From contig NZ_PPQH01000034.1 of the NCBI RefSeq assembly GCF_002902385.1, positions 1 to 46,217 of the forward strand: a stretch of 46,217 bases of DNA, given 5' to 3'. Of this stretch, positions 39,981-46,217 are shown piece by piece. Under the pieces are notes generated by a model, which was given only the letters and a program-made list of their open reading frames with translations, did not search any database and was not told where the DNA came from. Source of the stretch: Staphylococcus intermedius NCTC 11048 (GTDB lineage Bacteria; Bacillota; Bacilli; Staphylococcales; Staphylococcaceae). The stretch's first letter is position 1, and the number at the start of each line of letters is the position of its first letter. The translations under genes were made by a program, and so were the position numbers.

Positions 39981-40010
39981 GAGGCTTGGATATTGAGTTA
40001 TCCGAGTCTT
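39981..40010 (+). terminator. Weak intrinsic terminator after the small membrane protein
   Basis: GGCTTGGATA pairs with TATCCGAGTC across a short loop, followed by TTTATATTTTT. The stem has one G-T and an interrupted T run. The remaining bases between 39887 and the toxin promoter show no gene. Confidence 0.6.
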
Positions 40011-40164
40011 TATATTTTTCTAGGTCTAAAAATTTGTTTGATACTTAGATACATATTGTCAGGTTATATTTAGAAATGATTTGTACCATGGTGCTTAATG
40101 TCAAAATAGTATTTAAAATTACATTATTGTTATCAATAAACTTTTAAAATGAATGAAATGCGCG

Positions 40165-40170
40165 TATAAT
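40165..40170 (+). promoter_or_regulatory. -10 box of the toxin mRNA
   Basis: A perfect TATAAT; the -35 region is poor. The mRNA would begin near 40177 with a small palindrome, CATAGG-AG-CCTATG (40184-40197), and have a leader of ~75 bases, as is usual for small type I toxin messages. Confidence 0.55.
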
Positions 40171-40253
40171 ACATCTATAAAAACATAGGAGCCTATGAGT
40201 CATATGTTTTCACCTACAGCTTGTTAAATTTGTAATAGTAGGGGGTGATACAT

Positions 40254-40349
40254 ATGGTGACGATCATTATACACTTAGATATATCTATCTGTTTAAGTAT
40301 CATTGTCTATTTTTTGATAAGATATCATCATAAAAAGACAAAAAAATAA
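40254..40349 (+). CDS. Probable type I toxin: 31-residue membrane peptide
   Basis: The peptide MVTIIIHLDISICLSIIVYF, followed by LIRYHHKKTKK, has one hydrophobic helix and a strongly basic C-terminal tail. This architecture is typical of the Fst/PepA1-like and related small membrane toxins of Gram-positive cocci. A very strong Shine-Dalgarno, AGGGGGTGAT, precedes the ATG with short spacing. An antisense RNA gene converges on its 3' end and shares the bidirectional terminator at 40350-40376. The peptide lacks the conserved proline of classical Fst, so it would be a divergent member or a separate family. The gene is too small for ordinary ORF finding. Toxicity is inferred from architecture, not seen. 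Confidence 0.7.
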   Translation: MVTIIIHLDISICLSIIVYFLIRYHHKKTKK

Positions 40350-40376
40350 CCCCCGTTATCCGCAAAATAACGAGGG
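40350..40376. terminator. Shared terminator stem of toxin and antisense RNA
   Basis: CCCCCGTTAT (40350-40359) pairs with ATAACGAGGG (40367-40376) with one mismatch. On the minus strand it is followed by a clear T run, so it is a good terminator of the antisense RNA. On the plus strand it lacks a T run, so some toxin message may read on to the next terminator at 40448. Confidence 0.75.
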
Positions 40377-40447
40377 TACCTAATCATAGGCTGTAATAGT
40401 AAAACATATGTCGAGCTGGAACTCACTCATATGTGCTATGTTTTTAG

Positions 40448-40485
40448 CTCCTAATCGCTCCTCAAAAGTTGGTTAGGAGTTTTTT
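40448..40485 (+). terminator. Intrinsic terminator downstream of the toxin gene
   Basis: CTCCTAA (40448-40454) pairs with TTAGGAG (40473-40479) and is followed by six T. It would stop toxin transcripts that pass the shared stem. The same inverted repeat forms the 5' hairpin of the antisense RNA. The 220 bases from here to rbfA hold no recognisable gene. Confidence 0.78.
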
Positions 40486-40704
40486 CTGTTTTTAATCATA
40501 GCATGCGCTTGAAATAAATACAAGAATCACGCAGGTAAATTGACAATTGCTAACAATCAAATACAAATTCAACAGTGCCTTTTGAAAACGACTTAAATCA
40601 AATCATCTTTCCCACTCTGTTTCATTGACGCCTAATCCTACTCTCCTTTATAATGGTGTATTGAGGATAACGCTACGACACTATTGTGAAAGGAGGCACT
40701 CTTT

Positions 40705-41049
40705 ATGAATATGCGTGCAGAACGTGTTGGCGAACAAATGAAAAAAGAATTAATGGATATTATTAATAACAAATTAAAAGATCCAAGAGTCGGTTTTCTA
40801 ACGATTACAGATGTACAGCCAACGAACGATTTATCATTAGCAAAGGTTTATTTAACAGTACTTGGTAGTGATAAAGAACGCGAAAATACATTCAAAGGTC
40901 TTGAAAAAGCAAAAGGGTTCATTAAATCTGAAATTGGTCAGCGTATGCGACTCAGAATCGTCCCTGATTTGCAATTTGAATATGATGAATCGATTGAATA
41001 TGGTAACCGTATCGAGCGATTGATTCAAGATTTAAATCATAACGACTAA
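40705..41049 (+). CDS. rbfA: 30S ribosome-binding factor RbfA
   Basis: This 114-residue KH-fold protein is needed for late 30S maturation and cold adaptation. [18 protein letters not shown] and [13 protein letters not shown] at the start, and [17 protein letters not shown] at the end, are family patterns. AAAGGAGG precedes the ATG. In S. aureus rbfA directly follows infB; here 1.8 kb of repeats and accessory genes lie between them. truB follows after an 84-base spacer. Confidence 0.97.
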   Translation: MNMRAERVGEQMKKELMDIINNKLKDPRVGFLTITDVQPTNDLSLAKVYLTVLGSDKERENTFKGLEKAKGFIKSEIGQRMRLRIVPDLQFEYDESIEYGNRIERLIQDLNHND

Positions 41050-41133
41050 CAATGTGCGCTAGAGTGCGTGAGATGATCTGCAATTGTAGAGTCCACGTAG
41101 TCTAGCTTATTTTATGAAAAGGAGTGTTGGCGG

Positions 41134-42045
41134 ATGTATCATGGTATTTTACCTGTTTATAAAGAACGAGGATTGACGAGTCATGATGTCGTTTTCAAAT
41201 TGCGTAAAATTTTAAAGACGAAAAAAGTCGGACATACTGGGACGTTAGACCCTGAAGTAGATGGCGTGCTCCCCATTTGTATTGGTCAAGCGACAAAAGT
41301 GAGCGATTATGTAATGGAAATGGGGAAGACGTATCGTGCTGAAGTGACTTTAGGCGTATCGACAACGACGGAAGATCAAACAGGTGACATCCTTAAGCGA
41401 CACATTGTTACAGCGGATGAACTAGACGCTGCGCAAGTAGACAACGTGTTAGAAACATTTAAAGGATGGACAACACAAATCCCACCGATGTATTCGTCTG
41501 TAAAAGTGAACGGTAAAAAACTGTATGAATACGCACGAAATGGTGAGACGGTAGAACGTCCGGAACGTCAAATCCACATTTCACATATTGCGCGTATTTC
41601 GGATCTGATTTTTGAAAATGATATTGCACGTTTTTCAATAGAGGTGACTTGTGGTAAAGGAACGTACATACGAACACTCGCAACGGATATTGGTCGTGCA
41701 TTAAACGTACCTGCACATATGTCATTGCTCACGCGTACGATGAGTGGCGGCTTCAGTTTAGACCAGGCGCTCACATTAGCAGCGATTGAACAAGCACATC
41801 ATGAGAACACACTCCAAAAGCAATTATTACCACTTGCATATGGCTTGAAAGGACTTCCATCTTTCCATGTTCAAAATGAAAGTGATAAAATAAAGATAAA
41901 GAATGGACAAAAGTTTGCTAAAGGCTATTTTAATGTTCCATTTGAGGATCAACTTGTCATGATGGATAATGACGATGTGCTTGCAATTTATGAAGTACAT
42001 CCATCACGACAAGATGAAATTAAACCGAAAAAGGTATTCAATTAA
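41134..42045 (+). CDS. truB: tRNA pseudouridine(55) synthase TruB
   Basis: This 303-residue enzyme makes pseudouridine 55 in the tRNA T-loop. [17 protein letters not shown] at the start and [20 protein letters not shown] (catalytic Asp in TLDP) near 35-54 identify it; [19 protein letters not shown] and [14 protein letters not shown] follow, and a C-terminal PUA-like part ends the protein. It begins after AAAGGAGTG. ribF starts 14 bases after the stop; truB-ribF is a conserved pair. Confidence 0.97.
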   Translation: MYHGILPVYKERGLTSHDVVFKLRKILKTKKVGHTGTLDPEVDGVLPICIGQATKVSDYVMEMGKTYRAEVTLGVSTTTEDQTGDILKRHIVTADELDAAQVDNVLETFKGWTTQIPPMYSSVKVNGKKLYEYARNGETVERPERQIHISHIARISDLIFENDIARFSIEVTCGKGTYIRTLATDIGRALNVPAHMSLLTRTMSGGFSLDQALTLAAIEQAHHENTLQKQLLPLAYGLKGLPSFHVQNESDKIKIKNGQKFAKGYFNVPFEDQLVMMDNDDVLAIYEVHPSRQDEIKPKKVFN

Positions 42046-42059
42046 AAGGAGACTGGGTT

Positions 42060-43031
42060 ATGGAAGTTATCGAAATTACACATCCTATTCAAGCTGAACA
42101 ATTTATTCAAGAGGATGTAGCGATGGCTCTAGGCTTTTTCGATGGGCTACATAGAGGGCATCAAGCTTTATTTGATGAATTAGATCGTGTGGCAAAAGAA
42201 AGGGATTTGAAGAAAGCGGTCATGACTTTTGATCCACATCCGTCCGTCGTTTTAAATCCTAAACAAAAACGCACGACTTATATTACGCCGTTAGATGACA
42301 AAATTGAATTATTAAGTGAACAAAATATTGATTACTGCCTTGTGGTGAACTTTTCTTCGCGTTTTTCGGAAGTGACGCCAGATGAATTTGTTCAAGATTA
42401 TTTAGTGAGAAATCATGCACGTGTCATTATTGCTGGATTTGATTTTACATTTGGCAAATACGGCAAAGGGAATATGGCGATGCTTCAAGAATATCAAGAT
42501 CAATTTGAAAGTATTACGATTGGCAAGCAAGATTTAAACCATGAAAAAATTTCAACGACTGCGATTCGTGAAGCATTGAAGTCAGGAAATCTTGCGAAAG
42601 CGAACGAACAATTAGGTTATCGTTATCATATGAAAGGGACTGTTGTACAAGGCGAAAAACGTGGGCGTACGATTGGTTTTCCGACAGCGAACATTGAACC
42701 GAGTGATGACTATGTGTGGCCAACGCTTGGTGTTTATGCGGTAAGTATGACAATTGGCTCAAGTGATCAGATTTATCGCGGCGTGGCTAATATTGGTGTG
42801 AAGCCGACATTTCATGATGACTTGCCGCAAGCAGTCATTGAGGTGAATATTTTTGATTTCGCGGAAAATATTTACGGTGAACGCGTCACGATTTATTGGC
42901 ATCACTACATTCGACCTGAATTGAAATTTGACGGTATCGATCCACTGGTTGCCCAAATGAATGATGACAAAGCGCGCGCAAAACATTTATTAGCGGTTGA
43001 TTTTGGTGACGATGTATCATATAATGTATAA
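42060..43031 (+). CDS. ribF: Bifunctional riboflavin kinase/FAD synthetase
   Basis: This 323-residue enzyme converts riboflavin to FMN and FMN to FAD. The N-terminal adenylyltransferase domain has ALGFFDGLHRGHQALFDE (about 24-41) and MTFDPHPSVVL; the C-terminal kinase domain has GRTIGFPTANIEP and the PTFHDDLPQAVIEVNIFDF region. No FMN riboswitch is visible upstream, as expected for the housekeeping copy. A promoter for rpsO lies inside its last codons. Confidence 0.97.
   Translation: MEVIEITHPIQAEQFIQEDVAMALGFFDGLHRGHQALFDELDRVAKERDLKKAVMTFDPHPSVVLNPKQKRTTYITPLDDKIELLSEQNIDYCLVVNFSSRFSEVTPDEFVQDYLVRNHARVIIAGFDFTFGKYGKGNMAMLQEYQDQFESITIGKQDLNHEKISTTAIREALKSGNLAKANEQLGYRYHMKGTVVQGEKRGRTIGFPTANIEPSDDYVWPTLGVYAVSMTIGSSDQIYRGVANIGVKPTFHDDLPQAVIEVNIFDFAENIYGERVTIYWHHYIRPELKFDGIDPLVAQMNDDKARAKHLLAVDFGDDVSYNV
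42997..43025 (+). promoter_or_regulatory. Promoter of rpsO inside the ribF 3' end
   Basis: TTGATT at 42997-43002 and TATAAT at 43020-43025 are separated by 17 bases, a near-consensus SigA promoter overlapping the last codons of ribF. Confidence 0.68.
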
Positions 43032-43131
43032 GTCTAATAATGATTAGCACACGACCTTTGTCTTGGTAGGTTGAAACTCCGACGCCTCACTCAGATAAAG
43101 GCACGAAAAATTTAAAGGAGGAAATTGACAA
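43032..43131 (+). promoter_or_regulatory. rpsO leader (possible S15 autoregulation)
   Basis: The ~100-base leader contains a stem CCTTTGTCT / AGATAAAGG (about 43054 to 43100) enclosing a purine/pyrimidine-rich loop with GGTAGG and CCGACGCC, and then the strong AAAGGAGG of rpsO. S15 represses its own translation through leader RNA structures in several bacteria; the structure class differs between lineages, and I cannot assign this one. Confidence 0.4.
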
Positions 43132-43401
43132 ATGGCAATTTCACAAGAACGTAAAAACGAATTAATTAAAGAATACCGTACACACGAAACAGACACTGGT
43201 TCACCAGAAGTTCAAATCGCTGTGTTAACTGCAGAAATTAATGCATTAAACGATCACTTACGTATTCACAAAAAAGACCACCATTCACGTCGTGGTTTAT
43301 TAAAAATGGTAGGACGTCGTCGTCACTTATTAAACTACTTACGTGACAAAGACATCCAACGTTACCGTGAATTAATCAAGTCATTAGGTATCCGTCGTTA
43401 A
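43132..43401 (+). CDS. rpsO: 30S ribosomal protein S15
   Basis: This 89-residue primary 16S rRNA-binding protein has [21 protein letters not shown], in part [20 protein letters not shown], then [19 protein letters not shown] and the C-terminal LIKSLGIRR. It has an AAAGGAGG site and high-expression codon use. Followed by a strong terminator, so it is mainly a single-gene unit between ribF and pnp. Confidence 0.98.
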   Translation: MAISQERKNELIKEYRTHETDTGSPEVQIAVLTAEINALNDHLRIHKKDHHSRRGLLKMVGRRRHLLNYLRDKDIQRYRELIKSLGIRR

Positions 43402-43439
43402 TTTTAACGATTGCATACGAGCTAGTGGCATTACAGGAA

Positions 43440-43476
43440 GGAGCTGGGACATTTATCGTATCCGGCTCCTTTTTTA
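43440..43476 (+). terminator. Intrinsic terminator after rpsO
   Basis: GGAGCTGGGACA (43440 on) pairs with TATCCGGCTCC (43459-43469) and is followed by seven T. The stem is of the GCTGGGACA type seen also at 29071. Confidence 0.9.
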
Positions 43477-43559
43477 ACTACTAAAAGATGATTATGTAAG
43501 ATATAATTGAAATGTAAAAAGCTAGGAAATGTTTAAAGAGGTAGGAGAGGAGATTTATA

Positions 43560-45653
43560 ATGTCTCAAGAAAAAAAGGTTTTTAAAACGGAATGGGCGAA
43601 CCAACCGTTAACGATAGAAACAGGGCAACTCGCTAAACAAGCGAATGGTGCTGTACTCGTACGCTACGGGGATACAGTTGTCTTATCTACAGCAACAGCA
43701 TCTAAAGAACCACGTGATGGTGACTTTTTCCCATTAACGGTCAACTATGAAGAAAAAATGTATGCTGCGGGTAAAATTCCAGGTGGCTTTAAAAAACGTG
43801 AAGGACGTCCGGGTGATGAAGCGACTTTAACTGCACGTTTAATTGACCGTCCTATCCGTCCATTATTCCCAGATGGTTATCGACACGATGTCCAAATCAT
43901 CAACACTGTATTGAGTGCAGATCCAAACTGTTCACCAGAAATGGCAGCGATGATCGGTTCATCAATGGCATTAAGTGTATCTGATATTCCTTTCCAAGGC
44001 CCAATTGCGGGTGTGAATGTGGGTTACGTTGATGGCGAATATGTGATTAATCCAAATTTAGAACAACGCGACAAATCACGTCTTGATTTAGAAGTCGCTG
44101 GCCATAAAGATGCGGTCAACATGGTTGAAGCGGGCGCTAGTGAAATTACTGAAGCTGAAATGTTAGAAGCGATTTTATTTGGACATGAAGAAATCAAACG
44201 TTTATGTGCTTTCCAAGAAGAAATCATTGCGCATTTACAGCCTGAAAAACGAGAATTTATTCCTGTTGAGAAAAATCAAACGCTCATCGATTCAGTGACG
44301 CAAATGACAAAAGATGAGAACTTAAATGGTGCGATTCAAACGTTCGATAAACAAGAGCGTGACGCGAACCTTGATGCGATTAAAGAACGTATTTTGGCGA
44401 ACTTCGAAAATGAAGAAGATCCAGAAAATGAAGCTTTACTTAAAGAAGTCGGTCAAATCATTAATACGTTAATTAAAGATGAAGTACGCCGCTTGATTGC
44501 AGATGAAAAAATCCGTCCAGATGGTCGTAAACCAGACGAAATCCGTCCATTATCATCAGAAGTGGGCTTATTACCTCGTGCGCATGGTTCAGGTCTATTT
44601 ACACGTGGACAAACACAAGCTTTATCAGTGTTAACTTTAGGCTCAATTTCTGAATATCAAATTATTGATGGTTTGGGCGAAGAAGAACACAAACGTTTCA
44701 TGCACCACTACAACTTCCCTAACTTCTCAGTAGGTGAGACTGGTCCAGTTCGTGCACCAGGTCGTCGTGAAATCGGTCACGGGGCATTAGGTGAGCGTGC
44801 ATTGAAATATATTATTCCAGATGAAAAGACATTCCCTTATACAGTACGTATTGTAAGTGAAGTGTTAGAGTCTAACGGTTCTTCATCTCAAGCATCTATC
44901 TGTGGTTCAACACTGGCGTTAATGGATGCGGGTGTACCAATTAAAGCACCAGTTGCTGGTATTGCGATGGGGCTTGTGACACGTGAAGAAAGCTACACGA
45001 TTTTAACAGATATTCAAGGTATGGAAGATGCGCTTGGCGATATGGACTTTAAAGTTGCAGGTACAACTGAAGGGATTACTGCAATTCAAATGGACATTAA
45101 AATCGATGGCTTAACTAAAGAAGTCATTGAAGAAGCGTTAGAACAAGCGCGTAAAGGTCGTTTAGCGATTTTAGAACATATGATGCAAACGATTGATCAG
45201 CCAAGAAAAGAATTAAGTGCTTATGCGCCTAAAGTTGAAATTATGCAAATTAAACCTGAAAAAATCCGCGACGTGATTGGGCCAGGTGGAAAACAAATCA
45301 ACGAAATTATCGATGCGACAGGTGTTAAACTCGATATCGAACAAGATGGTACGGTTTATATCGGTTCAACTGAACAAGATATGATCAATCAAGCGCGTGC
45401 ATGGATTGAAAGTATCGTACGTGAAGCGGAAGTCGGTCAAGTGTATGATGCGAAAGTGAAACGTATCGAAAAATTCGGTGCTTTTGTTGAGTTATTCCCA
45501 GGTAAAGATGCATTAGTTCACATTTCACAAATTGCGAACGAACGCATTAATAAAGTGGAAGATGTATTGAACATTGGTGACACATTGAAAGTAAAAGTGA
45601 CTGAGATCGATAAACAAGGTCGTGTGAACGCATCTCATAAAGTTTTGCTATAA
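43560..45653 (+). CDS. pnp: Polyribonucleotide nucleotidyltransferase (PNPase)
   Basis: This 697-residue phosphorolytic 3'-5' exoribonuclease takes part in mRNA decay. It has two RNase PH domains (the second with [20 protein letters not shown], and catalytic-site residues in [10 protein letters not shown]), an inner helical domain, a KH domain ([17 protein letters not shown], about 565-581) and an S1 domain ([20 protein letters not shown]). GGAGAGGAG precedes the ATG. The TATAAT at 43502-43507 may be its -10. The length equals the staphylococcal family. Confidence 0.98.
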   Translation: MSQEKKVFKTEWANQPLTIETGQLAKQANGAVLVRYGDTVVLSTATASKEPRDGDFFPLTVNYEEKMYAAGKIPGGFKKREGRPGDEATLTARLIDRPIRPLFPDGYRHDVQIINTVLSADPNCSPEMAAMIGSSMALSVSDIPFQGPIAGVNVGYVDGEYVINPNLEQRDKSRLDLEVAGHKDAVNMVEAGASEITEAEMLEAILFGHEEIKRLCAFQEEIIAHLQPEKREFIPVEKNQTLIDSVTQMTKDENLNGAIQTFDKQERDANLDAIKERILANFENEEDPENEALLKEVGQIINTLIKDEVRRLIADEKIRPDGRKPDEIRPLSSEVGLLPRAHGSGLFTRGQTQALSVLTLGSISEYQIIDGLGEEEHKRFMHHYNFPNFSVGETGPVRAPGRREIGHGALGERALKYIIPDEKTFPYTVRIVSEVLESNGSSSQASICGSTLALMDAGVPIKAPVAGIAMGLVTREESYTILTDIQGMEDALGDMDFKVAGTTEGITAIQMDIKIDGLTKEVIEEALEQARKGRLAILEHMMQTIDQPRKELSAYAPKVEIMQIKPEKIRDVIGPGGKQINEIIDATGVKLDIEQDGTVYIGSTEQDMINQARAWIESIVREAEVGQVYDAKVKRIEKFGAFVELFPGKDALVHISQIANERINKVEDVLNIGDTLKVKVTEIDKQGRVNASHKVLL

Positions 45654-45688
45654 CAACAAGCATGACATTTAAATAGATGAACTCAAAA

Positions 45689-45730
45689 ACAGAAGGAAAT
45701 GTGACGTGTTGACATTGACTTCTGTTTTTT
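45689..45730 (+). terminator. Intrinsic terminator after pnp
   Basis: ACAGAAG pairs with CTTCTGT, with an inner AATGT/ACATT stem, followed by six T and ATTT. It closes the pnp unit. Confidence 0.85.
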
Positions 45731-45780
45731 ATTTAAAGCATGGGTTTAGGTGAATCACATCATTGAAGAGGTGGATAATA

Positions 45781-45924
45781 GTGAGGAAATATAACATGCT
45801 GTTTGGTTGTCTTATTTTGATGTTTCTACTAGGTGGAATTTTGTTAAGTTTAATACATATTTCTAATTCAATTTTGGTGATTTATCACATCGTTGCGATG
45901 AATATCATCGTATTGCTTTTTTGA
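45781..45924 (+). CDS. Possible small membrane peptide, 47 residues
   Basis: The GTG at 45781 is preceded by GAAGAGGTGG. The product is almost entirely hydrophobic with two likely helices (LFGCLILMFLLGGILLSLI, about 7-25, and a second from about 30 to the end) and ends at a T6 run. In another frame the sequence stays open from 45921 to 46109, so the two parts could be halves of a ~109-residue protein broken by a one-base change in the T run, or the second part may be chance in AT-rich DNA. Family not recognised. Confidence 0.35.
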   Translation: MRKYNMLFGCLILMFLLGGILLSLIHISNSILVIYHIVAMNIIVLLF

Positions 45925-46192
45925 ATCACTTCTCGTCATTGATGTTTTTTTGTTGTAGCTGTTATGCTTATATTGCTAAATTTGAAGCCTTAATTAAAGA
46001 TTTTATTATAGAGAATTTAGAACATTATACTTTAAAATATGTTGGAAAGATGGCAAATATTATTCGAATATTTAAAAGTTATTTTTGTATTTTGTTGTTT
46101 GATAGTTGAATTTTACATTATTTGGTTATATAATAGAATTATATTTATATTGTTATTATTTATCTTAATATTAATTTAAAGGGGTGATAAAA
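45925..46192. other. AT-rich gap after pnp without a clear gene
   Basis: The base composition drops sharply to mostly A and T from about 45930. The only open stretch (45921-46109) starts with TTG and has no ribosome binding site. TATAAT near 46125 and ATTATATTTATATTG beyond it may form the promoter of the gene starting at 46193. Confidence 0.4.
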
Positions 46193-46217
46193 GTGCACGA
46201 ATATGATGATATTATGT
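46193..46217 (+). CDS. Start of an unidentified gene, cut by the window end
   Basis: The GTG at 46193 follows AAAGGGGTGAT, a near-perfect ribosome binding site, and opens MHEYDDIM before the window ends. In S. aureus the RNase J2 gene follows pnp, but that protein does not start this way. Too short to identify. Confidence 0.55.

Larger units (their letters stand above)
40340..40488 (-). ncRNA. Convergent antisense RNA (probable antitoxin)
   Basis: On the minus strand a good promoter is present: TTGTAT (40523-40518), 17 bases, then TATGAT (40500-40495). The RNA would start near 40488, form a 5' hairpin (CTCCTAACC...GATTAGGAG) and end after the CCCTCGTTAT/ATAACGGGGG stem in TTATTTTTTT, about 149 bases in all. 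It overlaps the toxin message 3' end, and the short sequence TCATATGT occurs both in the toxin leader (40199-40206) and in this RNA's template (40427-40434), giving a second possible pairing site. Confidence 0.6.

Noticed and set aside
42046..42059. FMN riboswitch before ribF
   Set aside because: The spacer from truB is 14 bases and the truB-ribF arrangement is the constitutive housekeeping one.
45921..46109. 62-residue open frame after the pnp terminator as a gene in its own right
   Set aside because: TTG start without a ribosome binding site in AT-rich DNA; kept only as a possible broken second half of the small membrane ORF.

Overview
The window is a chromosomal segment of a staphylococcus. 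It carries the conserved staphylococcal block rbgA-rnhB-sucCD-dprA-topA-trmFO-xerC-hslVU-codY-rpsB-tsf-pyrH-frr-uppS-cdsA-dxr-rseP-proS-polC-rimP-nusA-rnpM-ylxQ-infB-rbfA-truB-ribF-rpsO-pnp. The proteins look close to, but clearly different from, the Staphylococcus aureus versions I remember. Together with the extra intergenic DNA this suggests a non-aureus species, possibly of the intermedius/hyicus side of the genus. That species guess is inference and cannot be settled by reading.

Layout. Positions 1-5836 hold a minus-strand operon: a GtrA-type membrane protein and two tandem YfhO-type polytopic proteins, which belong to the cell-envelope (lipoteichoic acid) glycosylation machinery. The upstream YfhO copy is broken by one in-frame TGA. 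Positions 6063-10981 hold ribosome assembly (rbgA), RNase HII, a small acidic protein and succinyl-CoA synthetase. Positions 11214-14254 hold DprA and topoisomerase I, and 14282-19362 hold trmFO followed by the xerC-hslV-hslU-codY operon. Positions 19529-22740 are translation and nucleotide genes (rpsB, tsf, pyrH, frr). Positions 22983-28703 are envelope lipid and isoprenoid genes plus the RseP protease and prolyl-tRNA synthetase. Positions 30017-34324 are polC, 34449-38892 the rimP-nusA-infB operon, 40705-43401 rbfA-truB-ribF-rpsO, and 43560-45653 pnp. The end is AT-rich DNA with a small membrane ORF and the first codons of an unidentified gene.

The unusual content lies between the genes. 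A family of structured repeats (at least five copies: 8178-8496, 28827-28969, 29188-29536, 29732-29871 inverted, 39040-39386) fills the three longest gaps. In each copy the outer arms and the first internal stem are self-complementary, yet the stem sequences differ between copies in a compensatory way. Three copies also carry an almost invariant two-hairpin module. The infB-rbfA gap additionally holds a small two-helix membrane protein gene and a probable type I toxin-antitoxin locus: a 31-residue hydrophobic peptide with a convergent antisense RNA. Several leaders look regulatory: a 5' hairpin that covers the xerC ribosome binding site, mutually exclusive hairpins between tsf and pyrH, a terminator-like hairpin in the rimP leader, and a cre-like site in the sucC promoter. 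No tRNA, rRNA, CRISPR array, insertion sequence or prophage gene was recognised.
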